Below, one piece after another: positions 8,123-17,163 of a stretch of 64,000 nt of DNA (the stretch's first letter is position 1; every line of letters begins with the position of its first letter). The DNA is taken from positions 1-64,000 of the forward strand of contig UCII01000008.1 of the NCBI GenBank assembly GCA_900472485.1. Direction: 5' to 3'. Under the pieces are notes generated by a model. It had not been told where the DNA came from and ran no database searches. It saw nothing but the letters and a program-made list of their open reading frames with translations. This DNA is from Hyphomicrobiales bacterium. GTDB lineage: Bacteria; Pseudomonadota; Alphaproteobacteria; Rhizobiales; Rhizobiaceae. Both the position numbers and the translations under genes were made by a program.

Positions 8123-8758
8123 ATGCCAACCCTCGATACCTACCGCAAGCAAGCCAAGCTCTTGATGCGCTGGCACCGTGAGCGCGACTATTCCATTGGC
8201 GGAAGAGTCCGAATGCTCGATCGTTTCAAGGAGCTGACGGATCGCGAGATCCTGGCGATGAACTTCCCCCTATCGTTGGCGCAGGAGATCGTTGCGGTCG
8301 AAGCGGGCCACAGGAGTTGGGCGGAATTGAAGTCCGTCGCGGTGGATGCGCCGAAGATGCCGGCCGCTACAGCGGAACCGCCGGTTTTCAAGAGCATCGT
8401 TCCGATCCTTTTCGTGCGGGATGTCACCGCGAGTGCGGCCTTCTTCAGGGAGAGGCTGGGTTTCTCTGAGGAGTTCCTGCATGGAGCACCGCCGTTCTAT
8501 GGCGCGGTGTCGCGCGATGGCATCTGGGTTCACTTGCGGCTTGTCTATGAGCTTTACTTTGCGGCGGCGGCTGCAAGGGAGGGGGCACTCATTCTCGCTT
8601 CGATCGAGGTTTCGAACGTCCAGGGATTGTTCGAGGAGTTCAAGGCGAAAGGCGTGGAGTTCACGCAGCCGCTGACCAAGCAGGCTTGGGGCGGCACGGA
8701 TTTTCATGTGCGTGACCCGGATGGCAACGTGATTTCTTTCGTCGCGTTCCGATCCTGA
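8123..8758 (+). CDS. VOC (glyoxalase/bleomycin-resistance) family protein with N-terminal extension
   Basis: The C-terminal part (about residues 90-210) is a VOC-fold domain with the usual VPILFVRDVTASAAFFRERLGF opening pattern and a closing FHVRDPDGNVISF strand. The N-terminal ~70 residues are a separate helical module (TYRKQAKLLMRWHRERDYS, later AGHRSWAELK) also found attached to other domains in rhizobia, joined by a Pro/Ala linker. VOC proteins bind metal or sequester small toxic molecules. The substrate cannot be read from sequence. A GGAG lies 7 bases before the ATG. No partner gene is evident. Confidence 0.78.
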   Translation: MPTLDTYRKQAKLLMRWHRERDYSIGGRVRMLDRFKELTDREILAMNFPLSLAQEIVAVEAGHRSWAELKSVAVDAPKMPAATAEPPVFKSIVPILFVRDVTASAAFFRERLGFSEEFLHGAPPFYGAVSRDGIWVHLRLVYELYFAAAAAREGALILASIEVSNVQGLFEEFKAKGVEFTQPLTKQAWGGTDFHVRDPDGNVISFVAFRS

Positions 8759-8796
8759 CATTCGAATTTGGCGAGGGCTGCCGGAAATTGGCGGCC

Positions 8797-9552
<756 letters not shown>

Positions 9553-9800
9553 TCATTAGGCGGCGTATCGGCCGGTATCGCCGACCCTTGCACACCAGGC
9601 TGAAGCACAGCTTAGTGCTGGATGGCAAGCCAAACTACCAGGACGATTTTCCACAGGCGAGCGCATTATCGGCTTTCAATTGTCGTGGAACGGCGGTTTG
9701 GGAAACATCTTCCTCATGTTTGGCGCATGGACTGCGGAAACTGCGTTTGTTTCGATCCCCAGGTTAAGGATGAATTGTCGTGCGAAAGCGGCCATCTCCT

Positions 9801-9829
9801 TTGACAAACTTCGCATCGTGCGTCATATG
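9801..9829 (+). promoter_or_regulatory. Candidate promoter upstream of the cation-efflux gene
   Basis: TTGACA (9801-9806), 17-base spacer, CATATG (9824-9829). The expected +1 is near an ATG at 9838 that opens a 35-codon frame (MNRLRENSRG...) ending in an ATGA overlap with the efflux gene start at 9942. Confidence 0.4.
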
Positions 9830-9840
9830 GAGCGTCAATG

Positions 9841-9874
9841 AACCGCCTGCGCGAAAATTCGCGCGGGCGGTTTT
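9841..9874 (+). terminator. Terminator-like hairpin 68 bases before the cation-efflux start
   Basis: AACCGCC-T-GCGCGAA (9841-9855), loop AA, TTCGCGC-G-GGCGGTT (9858-9872), then more T residues. It would end an upstream RNA or attenuate the efflux gene. Confidence 0.7.
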
Positions 9875-9941
9875 GCATTTCAACGGCGCCTTTTTTGCAA
9901 TTCATTCGCATAAGCAGGCGTGCGGACATTTGGAGACGGGC

Positions 9942-10856
9942 ATGAACAGTCAAGGAAACGATACGATCAGGCGGCTCGCCCTTTGGGGCATTCCGCTGTC
10001 GCTCGGCGTCATGGGACTGAAGATGCTGGCCTGGTGGCTGACGGGCTCCGTGGCGCTTCTGTCCGACGGGCTTGAATCGCTCGTCAATGTCGTTGCCGCC
10101 TTCATCGCCTTTTTCGTCATTCGTTACGCGCAGAAGCCGGCCGATCACGATCATCCCTTCGGTCATCACAAGGCGGAATATCTTTCCGCCGTTACCGAAG
10201 GTGTGATGATCGTCGTTGCGGCGCTGATGATCGTGCAGGAAGCGGTCGGCCATCTCGGCAATCCGCAGCCCATGCAGGCGCCTGTGCTCGGCCTCGCCAT
10301 CAACTTTGTCGCCGGCGTCATCAACGGCGCGTGGGCCCTGACGCTGATCCGCGCCGGAAGGACGCACCGCTCACCGGCACTGACGGCGGACGGCCAGCAT
10401 ATCATGTCGGATGTCTATACTTCGATCGGCGTGCTCATCGGCCTGTTACTGGCGCTCGGTACCGGCCAACCGATCTTCGACCCCGTACTTGCCATTCTCG
10501 TTGCCATCAACATTCTCTACCAGGGCTGGAAGGTCATCTCCACTTCGATCGATGGGCTTATGGACAAGGCTGTCCTGCCGGAAGAGGAGGAGACTATCAA
10601 GAGTGCGATCGCGGGGAATGCCGAGGGTTCGCTCGGCGTGCACGATCTGAAGACGCGCAGGGCAGGGGCGGTGACCTTCGTCGATTTTCACATGGTCGTG
10701 CCCGCCGCCATGCCGGTACGAGAGGCCCATCGAATCTGCGACCGCCTTGAAGATGCCATACGGGCGATACATGCGGGCGCCGAAATAACCATTCATGTGG
10801 AGCCGGAGGGCGAGAAAGCCCATGGTATCCGCGTCAAAGTGATCAAGGAGACCTGA
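9942..10856 (+). CDS. Cation diffusion facilitator family transporter
   Basis: This is a predicted inner-membrane proton/divalent-cation antiporter of the CDF family. It has about six membrane segments within residues 15-205, then a cytoplasmic C-terminal domain. SDGLESLVN in TM2 carries the metal-site Asp with the later Glu/Asn, [12 protein letters not shown] forms the histidine-rich TM2-3 loop, and [12 protein letters not shown] supplies the TM5 Asp. Zn, Fe or Mn could be the substrate. The ATG at 9942 (GGAGA upstream) gives 304 residues, the family norm; a longer frame from 9780 is not supported. queF follows one base after the stop, so they probably share a transcript. Confidence 0.88.
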   Translation: MNSQGNDTIRRLALWGIPLSLGVMGLKMLAWWLTGSVALLSDGLESLVNVVAAFIAFFVIRYAQKPADHDHPFGHHKAEYLSAVTEGVMIVVAALMIVQEAVGHLGNPQPMQAPVLGLAINFVAGVINGAWALTLIRAGRTHRSPALTADGQHIMSDVYTSIGVLIGLLLALGTGQPIFDPVLAILVAINILYQGWKVISTSIDGLMDKAVLPEEEETIKSAIAGNAEGSLGVHDLKTRRAGAVTFVDFHMVVPAAMPVREAHRICDRLEDAIRAIHAGAEITIHVEPEGEKAHGIRVKVIKET

Positions 10857-10857
10857 G

Positions 10858-11322
10858 ATGCCAAAGACCGATGTGTCCGGCCTGTCGATGCTCGGCGGCG
10901 AGACGGAAACGGCCAGCAATCCGGAAGAGGCCGTTCTGGAAAAGGTGCCGTCCGGCCATGCCGGCACCGATTATGTCGTGCGCTTCACCGCGCCCGAATT
11001 CACCTCGCTCTGCCCGATGACGGGACAGCCGGATTTCGCCCATATCGTCATCGACTACATTCCGAACGAATGGCTGGTCGAATCGAAGTCGCTGAAGCTC
11101 TTCCTGCATTCCTTCCGCAATCACGGCGCATTCCATGAGGATTGCTCGATCTACATCGCTAAGCGCCTGGTGGATCTGCTGCAGCCGAAGTGGCTGCGCA
11201 TCGGTGCCTACTGGTATCCGCGCGGCGGCATTCCGATTGACGTCTTCTGGCAGACCGGCAAGCCGCCGGAAGGTGTCTGGCTACCGGACCAGGGCGTTCA
11301 GTCCTATCGCGGCCGAGGCTGA
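10858..11322 (+). CDS. queF: NADPH-dependent 7-cyano-7-deazaguanine reductase
   Basis: QueF reduces preQ0 to preQ1 in queuosine biosynthesis. This is the short, single-domain type (154 residues). It has the thioimide-forming Cys52 in [12 protein letters not shown], the catalytic Asp59 and the QueF motif ESKSLK (75-80) that binds NADPH. The start codon lies one base beyond the stop of the cation-efflux gene, so translation is probably coupled. No other queuosine genes are nearby, as is common in rhizobia. Confidence 0.95.
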   Translation: MPKTDVSGLSMLGGETETASNPEEAVLEKVPSGHAGTDYVVRFTAPEFTSLCPMTGQPDFAHIVIDYIPNEWLVESKSLKLFLHSFRNHGAFHEDCSIYIAKRLVDLLQPKWLRIGAYWYPRGGIPIDVFWQTGKPPEGVWLPDQGVQSYRGRG

Positions 11323-11326
11323 ATGA

Positions 11327-11356
11327 AAAAGCCGCCATCCGGAGATGACGGCTTTT
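11327..11356. terminator. Bidirectional terminator between queF and the DUF2076 gene
   Basis: AAAAGCCG (11327-11334) pairs with CGGCTTTT (11349-11356), with inner CATC/GATG. A-runs and T-runs on opposite sides let it serve the convergent genes. Confidence 0.85.
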
Positions 11357-11381
11357 CCGCTGGATTCCATGAGGCTGCGCT

Positions 11382-12194
11382 TCAGGCGAAGGAGTTGTCG
11401 TCGCCATTGTCATAGGACGAGTCGTCAAAATCATCGTCCTGAGCGTCTTGGGCGGCGTCCTGGGCGTAATCGGCCGCGCTCTGATCATTCTGATCGCTAT
11501 TATCGTCATTGCCGAAATAGTTGTTGTTGATGATCGTTTCCTGCACTGGCTGTTCGGCGGCATTGGCCGCCGTGCCCCCGAAGAGGCCACTGCCGGCACT
11601 TCCGCCAAAAAGGCCGCCGCCAGTTCCGCCCAGATGCGGGCTGAAGAGGCTGGAGAGCGATTCCGCCAGCATCACGCCGCCGGCCACACCAGCCGCCGTG
11701 CCAAGCGCACCTCGCAGGAAGCTGCCGCCGGCTGAAGGCGCTGCCGCCTGCTGGCTCCAAGGCCCAGACGGCTGAGTTTGCGGCTGGCCAGCCCAGGGGC
11801 CGGGCTGAGGCGCATTGCGGGCATAATCGTCATAGAGCCGACCCTGCTGCTGCGGGTTGCCACCCTGGGGAGCTGCGGCGCGCTGCTGCTGGCCGCCGCC
11901 GAAGAGCGAGCCGATCCCGCCCAGGAACCCGCCGCTCTGCCCTTGCTGGTGATTATCGGCGCTCTGCTGCTCGAGCTCGTGCACGCGGGCTTCGAGCTGC
12001 TGGATGCGATCTGCCGCAGCTTTCATGCCCTGTTCCTGCATGATAACGGCCTGCGCCAGGAAATAGGGCGCGTAAGGCTGATCGCGGACCGACTGGTTGA
12101 TGAAGGCCTCCGCATCAGCGTCGCGCGGCGTGCTGGCGGCACCGCGCACGCGATCGAAGAGAGAGGCAAGCAATTGACGTTCTTCTGGCGACAT
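11382..12194 (-). CDS. DUF2076 family protein
   Basis: The N-terminal ~75 residues (MSPEERQLLASLFDRVRGA, then a helix ending in a QQLEARVHELEQQ coiled coil) are typical of the DUF2076 family. A low-complexity Gln/Gly/Pro-rich middle follows, with a Gly/Ala-rich hydrophobic patch (about residues 160-185). The tail is very acidic, rich in Asp, Asn, Gln and Ser. DUF2076 proteins are widespread in Proteobacteria without a known biochemical role, and a membrane- or envelope-associated function is only a guess. No signal peptide is seen. It is convergent with queF, sharing a terminator, and divergent from the ClpP paralog. Confidence 0.82.
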   Translation of the reverse strand: MSPEERQLLASLFDRVRGAASTPRDADAEAFINQSVRDQPYAPYFLAQAVIMQEQGMKAAADRIQQLEARVHELEQQSADNHQQGQSGGFLGGIGSLFGGGQQQRAAAPQGGNPQQQGRLYDDYARNAPQPGPWAGQPQTQPSGPWSQQAAAPSAGGSFLRGALGTAAGVAGGVMLAESLSSLFSPHLGGTGGGLFGGSAGSGLFGGTAANAAEQPVQETIINNNYFGNDDNSDQNDQSAADYAQDAAQDAQDDDFDDSSYDNGDDNSFA

Positions 12195-12425
12195 GATGGC
12201 CTCCTTGGCTATCCGTGCTGCAAATTCGGGGCGCGATTTCTAACCGCGCTGACCTGACGTAGGATCGAATCTCGGCTTTTCAAAGCCATTCAAGTTACAT
12301 TTCGGTAATCCCCAAACATAACACCATGTTGTCAGCCGCTATTCCCGCCTTGTCTTTTTCCGGCATTGTTTTACGCATTGAGTCGCACTATGTGCGGTGA
12401 ACGACGCATCATGCTGGAGAGTTGA

Positions 12426-13013
12426 ATGAACGACGAAGACGAACAGGAAGACAAGAAGACCGAGCAGCCCTTGGGCAAGGACGCGGAGGCGAATCTTTTC
12501 AAGTCGCGTTCGATCTTCATATATGGCGGCATCACGCAGGAACTGGCGCAGAAGGTCTGCTCCCAGCTCGTGGCGCTTGCCGCCGCCAGTGACGACGATA
12601 TCCGCATTTATGTGAATTCGCCCGGCGGTCACGTCGAGTCCGGCGATTCCATCCACGACATGATCAAGTTCATCAAGCCGAAGGTCTGGATGATCGGTAC
12701 GGGCTGGGTCGCCTCCGCCGGAGCGCTGATCTATGTCTCCGCTCCCAAGGAGCGCCGCATTTGCCTGCCGAACACGCGCTTCCTGCTGCACCAACCGTCC
12801 GGCGGCACACGCGGCATGGCCTCGGACATCGAGATCCAGGCACGCGAAATCATCAAGATGAACGAGCGCCTGAACAAGATCTTCTCGGAAGCCACCGGCC
12901 AGCCGGTCGAGCGCATCGCCAAGGACACGGACCGCGATTACTGGCTTTCCGCGGAGGAAGCCAAGGCCTACGGCCTGGTCTCGCGCATCGTGACCTCGCA
13001 GGCAGAAATCTGA
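12426..13013 (+). CDS. clpP: ClpP-family serine peptidase (ClpP paralog)
   Basis: This is a Clp protease proteolytic-subunit homolog. The catalytic triad is intact: Ser97 (in WVASAGA), His122 ([10 protein letters not shown]) and Asp171 (DTDRDYW). The Ser motif reads VASAGA rather than the canonical AASMGA, and the first ~20 residues are highly charged ([12 protein letters not shown]), so this is probably one of the secondary ClpP paralogs that rhizobia carry, not the clpP partnered with clpX. No Clp ATPase gene is adjacent. Partner ATPase and substrates are unknown. A terminator follows directly, so the gene is likely monocistronic. Confidence 0.88.
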   Translation: MNDEDEQEDKKTEQPLGKDAEANLFKSRSIFIYGGITQELAQKVCSQLVALAAASDDDIRIYVNSPGGHVESGDSIHDMIKFIKPKVWMIGTGWVASAGALIYVSAPKERRICLPNTRFLLHQPSGGTRGMASDIEIQAREIIKMNERLNKIFSEATGQPVERIAKDTDRDYWLSAEEAKAYGLVSRIVTSQAEI

Positions 13014-13042
13014 TCTAGCGGGTTTTCCCGATTGAATTGAGC

Positions 13043-13080
13043 GCCCTCGCTTGCCGGAAGGCAGGCGAGGGCTTTGTTTT
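13043..13080 (+). terminator. Rho-independent terminator of the ClpP paralog gene
   Basis: GCCCTCGC (13043-13050) pairs with GCGAGGGC (13065-13072), with inner TGCC-GGAA-GGCA, followed by TTTGTTTT. Confidence 0.9.
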
Positions 13081-13221
13081 GGGACGATGGGATTGCTCAC
13101 TGCTACCGGAAAGAGGGAGCCGGCGGCGAGAGAACCCCACCGCCAGCCTTCGCCACTCGGAGTTGCAACGTTTCCGGGAGCGGCGAACTCGAAAGCGCAA
13201 GTTACAAGCGGAGTGCGCCCC

Positions 13222-13605
13222 CTATATGGTGATCTCCACCGATGTTCCCTCGGGCATGGTGATGACAGCCTCATAGAAGCCGTCGCCTGTGGTGCGCGGC
13301 GTTGATTTCAAGCAGTTATCCGCCTTGCATCGTTCGGCCAGCGCATCAACGGCAGCTTTGCTGCCGAGCGATATGGCAATGTGGTCCCAGCCGATGCGTT
13401 CACTCTGCGGCTCGCGGGGAAGCCAGGGGCCGGTCATCAATTCGATCTGGTCGTTGCTTCCAGGCAAGGAAACGAAGCGGGAGATGAAGCCAGGCCGACG
13501 CTGGCTTCGATAGGGTTCGCCGACGGTCGCGCCGAAATAGGTCTCCCAGAAAGCCGCGGCCGCATCGAGATTAGGCGTCCATAGAGCGGTATGAGCGATC
13601 CGCAT
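13222..13605 (-). CDS. VOC family protein (glyoxalase-like)
   Basis: A single-domain VOC protein of 127 residues with two beta-alpha-beta-beta-beta repeats. The first begins MRIAHTALWTPNLDAAAAFWETYFGA, and the second is centred on GWDHIAISLGS and closes with MPEGTSVEITI. Potential metal ligands are His5, the Glu in IELMTG, His in WDHIA and the final Glu. Substrate is unknown. It overlaps the 3' end of the MFS gene by 35 bases on the same strand, so the DeoR-MFS-VOC genes form one transcription unit. It may process or sequester a compound moved by that transporter (inference). Confidence 0.8.
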   Translation of the reverse strand: MRIAHTALWTPNLDAAAAFWETYFGATVGEPYRSQRRPGFISRFVSLPGSNDQIELMTGPWLPREPQSERIGWDHIAISLGSKAAVDALAERCKADNCLKSTPRTTGDGFYEAVITMPEGTSVEITI

Positions 13606-14767
13606 TTGCCTCTCCCTGTTCCTGTTCGTGATTGCGGGTAACGATGCTGGCGCAGAGAGGTGCGACGCAGAGCAATAGAGCGAGCATCCAGAAGGCGCCG
13701 GGCAGGCCTACATGATCGGCGACGAAGCCGACGCCTGCGGGGCCGACAAGCACGCCCGCATATCCGGTCATGGTGATCGCTGCGACGGCCAAGCCTGCGG
13801 GCATGACCTTCTGCGAACCACCCTTGCGAAACAGCACTGGGACGATGTTGGAGGCGCCAAGGCCGATTAGCAGGAAACCGCCCATCGCAAGGATCGAAAT
13901 CGGACTGATGAGGAGGACGACAAAGCCCGCGACTGCGATCAGGCCGCCCCACAGCATGATCGCTCTGTCCCCGATCTTTGCGGTGATGGCGTCGCCGGCC
14001 AGGCGGCCGATCGTCATCGCGATTGCAAACAGCATGTAGCCGAGGCCGCCATGGCTTGCGTCGACCCGGGCCTGCGTTGTCAGCAGCAGGGCGCTCCAGT
14101 CGAGGATCGCGCCTTCGACGAGAAAGGTGATTGCCGCAAGAGCTGCCAGCAGCAGCACGAAACCGCGTGGCATGACGAAGAGGGGAGCGTCCTCCGATTG
14201 GACAGTTCGAAGCAGCCGCGGCCATGCGACGATCATGGCGATGACCATCACAGCCGAGCTTAGAAGCGTGGCGGCGACGGGACCGGCGTGGACGGACAGG
14301 AGCAAAGTGACGAGCAGGGAGCCGATGAAGCCGCCTATGCTGAACAGGGCATGGAAGCCTGACATCAAGGGTCGATCCGCGCCTTTCTCTACTTCGACGG
14401 CGTGAATGTTCATGGCGACGTCGAGGGAGCCGAGACAGGCACCGAATGTCGCCAGTGCAAGGCCGAGGGTAAACGGCGTGCTGGCTACGGCCAAGGTCGG
14501 CAAGAGAAGTGCAAGACCGAAACCGCCCGCGATGATGATTGGCTTGCTGCCATATCGCGCGCTCAATATGCCGGTCGCAAGCATTGCCGCTACCGAGCCG
14601 AGGCCGAGACACAGCAGCAGCATGCCCAGCACGCCGTCATCGACCCCAAGGCGAGCTTTGGCGAAGGGGACGAGGGGCGCCCAGCAGGCGAGGGCGAAGC
14701 CCCCGACCAGAAAAGCAAGTCGTGTCGCCAGCCGGGTTTCCGGCCGATCTGTGGATTGCATGGTCAT
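13571..14767 (-). CDS. MFS transporter
   Basis: A 398-residue inner-membrane carrier with about twelve hydrophobic segments, in the YbjJ/fucose-permease-like part of the major facilitator superfamily. It starts RLATRLAFLVGGFALACWAPLVPFAKARLG and has the RYGSKP segment at the TM2-3 loop. The start at 14767 (MTMQSTDRP) is chosen because the longer frame reaches into the DeoR gene. It sits 16 bases downstream of a DeoR-family repressor and overlaps a VOC gene, so its expression likely follows the repressor. The substrate cannot be told; a sugar or a small aromatic compound is possible. Confidence 0.83.
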   Translation of the reverse strand: MTMQSTDRPETRLATRLAFLVGGFALACWAPLVPFAKARLGVDDGVLGMLLLCLGLGSVAAMLATGILSARYGSKPIIIAGGFGLALLLPTLAVASTPFTLGLALATFGACLGSLDVAMNIHAVEVEKGADRPLMSGFHALFSIGGFIGSLLVTLLLSVHAGPVAATLLSSAVMVIAMIVAWPRLLRTVQSEDAPLFVMPRGFVLLLAALAAITFLVEGAILDWSALLLTTQARVDASHGGLGYMLFAIAMTIGRLAGDAITAKIGDRAIMLWGGLIAVAGFVVLLISPISILAMGGFLLIGLGASNIVPVLFRKGGSQKVMPAGLAVAAITMTGYAGVLVGPAGVGFVADHVGLPGAFWMLALLLCVAPLCASIVTRNHEQEQGEANADRSYRSMDA

Positions 14768-14783
14768 TTCTTGTCTTTCGAGA

Positions 14784-15569
14784 TCAGGAGGATGCGGCGA
14801 CGTCGCTTGCTTTGACGAGCGAGAAGCCGGCGTCGGCGGCCGCTTTTTCGTCTGCGGCAGACAAGTCATCCTCGACAACGAGCCAGTCGATATCGTCGGC
14901 CCCACCGATGCGGTGCGGTGCGCGTTCATGAAATTTTTCCGAGGTGATCAAGGCGATGCGGGCAGCGCTTCTCTTCAGCAGCGTCCGTTTGAAGATCGCG
15001 TCTGCATGTTCGTACACGCTGATGCCGTTTCTTGCCGAAACGGCGCAGACGCCCAAAAAACAACGGTCGATGTTCATGGCTTCGATGGCCGAAACGGCGG
15101 ACGCATCGACGCTGCCGCCGACGACGGGATCTACTGCGCCGCCGATCAGGACGAGCGGGATATCGCCGCGCTTCATGATGGCGCTGGCGATATCAATGGA
15201 ATTCGTCGCGATGGTCACGTCCAGGTCCTTCGGCAGAAGATCGACCATCGCGAGATTGGTGCTGCCGCTGTCGAAAAACAGGAATTCGCCCGGCTCGACC
15301 ATCGCAATGGCGGCTTTGGCCAAGGCTTTCTTACGGCCGGATTCCTGTCCGACGCGCGCGGCCATGGGCTGGGAAAGTGTCAACAGGGGAAGCGCGCCGC
15401 CATAGACGCGGCGGCATTTGCCCTCAGCGGCAAGGGCCCGCAGGTCGCGGCGCACGGCATCCTCAGACACGTTGAATTCGGCAGCCAGAGATGCGGCAAC
15501 GATCTGCCGGCCCTCTGCAAGCCGCGCTTCGATGACGTCCCGGCGGGACAAGGGGAGTGGATTGCTCAT
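14784..15569 (-). CDS. DeoR/GlpR-family transcriptional regulator
   Basis: The N-terminal ~57 residues form a DeoR-type helix-turn-helix (SRRDVIEARLAEGRQIVAAS, then FNVSEDAVRRDLRALAAEG). The C-terminal DeoRC sensor domain carries the usual DSGSTN segment (about residue 100) that binds phosphosugars in this family. The length of 261 is normal. It heads an operon with an MFS transporter and a VOC gene, so it probably represses them and itself. The start codon lies close behind a promoter containing repeated TGCAT motifs and has no Shine-Dalgarno. The inducer is unknown. Confidence 0.9.
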   Translation of the reverse strand: MSNPLPLSRRDVIEARLAEGRQIVAASLAAEFNVSEDAVRRDLRALAAEGKCRRVYGGALPLLTLSQPMAARVGQESGRKKALAKAAIAMVEPGEFLFFDSGSTNLAMVDLLPKDLDVTIATNSIDIASAIMKRGDIPLVLIGGAVDPVVGGSVDASAVSAIEAMNIDRCFLGVCAVSARNGISVYEHADAIFKRTLLKRSAARIALITSEKFHERAPHRIGGADDIDWLVVEDDLSAADEKAAADAGFSLVKASDVAASS

Positions 15570-15572
15570 AAA

Positions 15573-15604
15573 TTTGCATTAACGTGCATAAACAAGAGAG
15601 TCAA
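15573..15604 (-). promoter_or_regulatory. Promoter and candidate operator of the DeoR gene
   Basis: On the minus strand, TTGACT (15604-15599), 17 bases, TAATGC (15581-15576). Two TGCAT repeats on the plus strand (15575-15579 and 15585-15589) are one helical turn apart and overlap the -10 region. This is a good position for autorepression. The mRNA would start within a few bases of the ATG at 15569. Confidence 0.45.
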
Positions 15605-15674
15605 TGTGCGCGTTTATACACGATTGTCCTTGAGGAGGATATAATCCGCGAGTGATTATGCAGCGAGACTGTCG

Positions 15675-15686
15675 TTTCGCGCGAAA
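15675..15686. promoter_or_regulatory. Perfect palindrome TTTCGCGCGAAA
   Basis: A 12-base perfect palindrome in the divergent region between the DeoR gene and the BenE-type transporter. A nearby TATAAT (15640-15645) could be a -10 element for the transporter. It may be an operator; which regulator binds is unknown. Confidence 0.25.
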
Positions 15687-15766
15687 ACAGCACTTGCACG
15701 CCCGATGCTTGTGATGCTCCATGCGGGTTCCATCGATCCTTCTGCGCTCTTCGAGTCTCCATCGCC

Positions 15767-16951
15767 ATGCTCAAAGATTTTTCCGTTCAAAGCCTGTTCA
15801 TGGGGTGCCTTACGGCTTTCGTCGGCTTTGCCAGTTCCTTCGCCGTGGTCTTCCACGGCCTGCAGGTGGTGGGCGCCACGGATGCGCAGGCTGCCTCCGG
15901 TCTGACGGCGCTTTCCGTGGCGATGGGCCTCTGCGCGATCGTGCTCAGCGTGGCGACAAGGCTTCCGATCAGCATTGCCTGGTCGACGCCAGGAGCCGCA
16001 CTGCTGGCGAGCGCCGGAGCGATCGAGGGCGGCTTCCCGGCGGCTGTTGGTGCATTTTTCATTTGTGGCATATTGATTGTCGTTGCCGGGCTGTTCCGGC
16101 CTTTCGGTCGTGCCGTTGCCTCGATCCCGGCGCCGCTTGCCAATGCCATGCTGGCCGGCGTTCTGCTCGGCCTCTGCTTTGCGCCGGTGAAGGCGATCGC
16201 CTTCAATCCTGCCTTCGGCCTGCCGATCATCCTTGCCTGGATCGTCGTCGGGTCGTTCAAGCGGCTATGGGCGGTGCCGGCAGCCCTCGCTGCCTTTGCC
16301 CTGGTGCTGGCCTTCGGCGTGAAGATACCGGATGGCGCCTTTTCCTCGCTCGAACATTCGCTGCTGCCGACGGCCGAATTCGTGAAGCCGGTCTTCACGC
16401 TTGCCGGAATCGTGTCTATCGCGTTGCCGCTGTTCGTCGTCACGATGGCGTCGCAGAACATTCCCGGCATCGCGGTGTTGAAGGTGCATGATTACGATCC
16501 GAAGCCGGGTCCGCTGTTTGCCGTGACCGGCGTGTTCTCGCTGCTTGCTGTTCCCTTCGGCGGGCACGCCGTCAATCTGGCGGCTATTACCGCCGCCATG
16601 TGCGCCGGACAGGATGCGCATGCCGATCCCAAGCGGCGTTATTGGGCGGCTATCGTTGCCGGACTTGGCTATATCGTCTTCGGATTGCTGGCGAGCGCGG
16701 TTACGGCTTTCGTGGCGCTCGCGCCGCCTATTCTCATCGAGGCGGTGGCCGGCCTGGCGCTGGTCGGGGCGCTCTCCAATTCCACCTTGAACGCCTTCCA
16801 GCAGCCGGAATCGCGCGAAGCCGCCGCCATCACGTTTCTGGTGACCGCATCGGGTGTTTCCTTCGGCGGCATCTCCGGAGCCTTCTGGGGGCTGATCGCC
16901 GGCGGGCTGATGCTGGCCCTGTCGCGCGGCGTGCAGATGCTGAAGAAGTAG
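15767..16951 (+). CDS. BenE-family (benzoate/H+ symporter) membrane transporter
   Basis: A 394-residue polytopic inner-membrane protein with about twelve hydrophobic segments and the BenE-family pattern: VGFASSFAVVFHGLQ near the start, ISIAWSTPGAALLA at about 65-80, MASQNIPGIAVLK at about 225 and PFGGHAVNLAAITAAMCAG at about 265. BenE proteins are proposed proton-coupled importers of benzoate, but most homologs are uncharacterised and no benzoate catabolic genes lie nearby. It is divergent from the DeoR gene. The start is the ATG at 15767; no strong Shine-Dalgarno is visible. Confidence 0.85.
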   Translation: MLKDFSVQSLFMGCLTAFVGFASSFAVVFHGLQVVGATDAQAASGLTALSVAMGLCAIVLSVATRLPISIAWSTPGAALLASAGAIEGGFPAAVGAFFICGILIVVAGLFRPFGRAVASIPAPLANAMLAGVLLGLCFAPVKAIAFNPAFGLPIILAWIVVGSFKRLWAVPAALAAFALVLAFGVKIPDGAFSSLEHSLLPTAEFVKPVFTLAGIVSIALPLFVVTMASQNIPGIAVLKVHDYDPKPGPLFAVTGVFSLLAVPFGGHAVNLAAITAAMCAGQDAHADPKRRYWAAIVAGLGYIVFGLLASAVTAFVALAPPILIEAVAGLALVGALSNSTLNAFQQPESREAAAITFLVTASGVSFGGISGAFWGLIAGGLMLALSRGVQMLKK

Positions 16952-16959
16952 GCGAGGGG

Positions 16960-16988
16960 TTGCTTCTTTTTGATCCGGCGGCTATAAG
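16960..16988 (+). promoter_or_regulatory. Candidate leuA promoter placing +1 on the leader ATG
   Basis: TTGCTT (16960-16965), 17-base spacer, TATAAG (16983-16988), then seven bases to the ATG at 16996. This is the same geometry as the trp promoter in this window and predicts a leaderless mRNA. Confidence 0.55.
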
Positions 16989-16995
16989 CGCGGCC

Positions 16996-17121
16996 ATGAA
17001 GCTGAATAGCGCAAAGATTTCCGAACAGATTGCACGTGGGCGCGTTGCCCTGCGTGACAATACGCGCGCCCTTACTTCGCTTCTCCTCCTCGGCCTTACG
17101 CGCGGTTGCCGGGTCCTTTGA
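16996..17121 (+). CDS. leuA leader peptide (Leu-codon-rich, 41 aa)
   Basis: This 41-codon ORF begins MKLNSAKISEQIARG and ends GLTRGCRVL. Four consecutive Leu codons (CTT CTC CTC CTC, 17080-17091) are flanked by further Leu codons at 17071 and 17095. It lies between a leaderless-type promoter and leuA, so it is best read as a leader peptide sensing charged tRNA-Leu. It has no Shine-Dalgarno, in line with a transcript starting at the ATG. The role is inferred from codon content and position. Confidence 0.7.
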   Translation: MKLNSAKISEQIARGRVALRDNTRALTSLLLLGLTRGCRVL

Positions 17122-17163
17122 GGAGCGCCCGGCGGCCGAAAAGCCCGCTGGCCATCGCTCCTC
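17084..17163 (+). promoter_or_regulatory. leuA leader RNA switch (candidate attenuator)
   Basis: GAGGAGCG (17120-17127) pairs perfectly with CGCTCCTC (17156-17163), enclosing a GC-rich inner stem. The same GAGGAG can instead pair with CTCCTC in the Leu codons (17085-17090). Ribosome position on the Leu run would therefore decide which stem forms. No U-run follows the 3' stem, so the output may be Rho-dependent or translational and not an intrinsic terminator. Confidence 0.5.

Noticed and set aside
9780-9941. 54-residue N-terminal extension of the cation-efflux protein
   Set aside because: The frame is open, but it includes a terminator hairpin and no family resemblance. The ATG at 9942 has a good Shine-Dalgarno.
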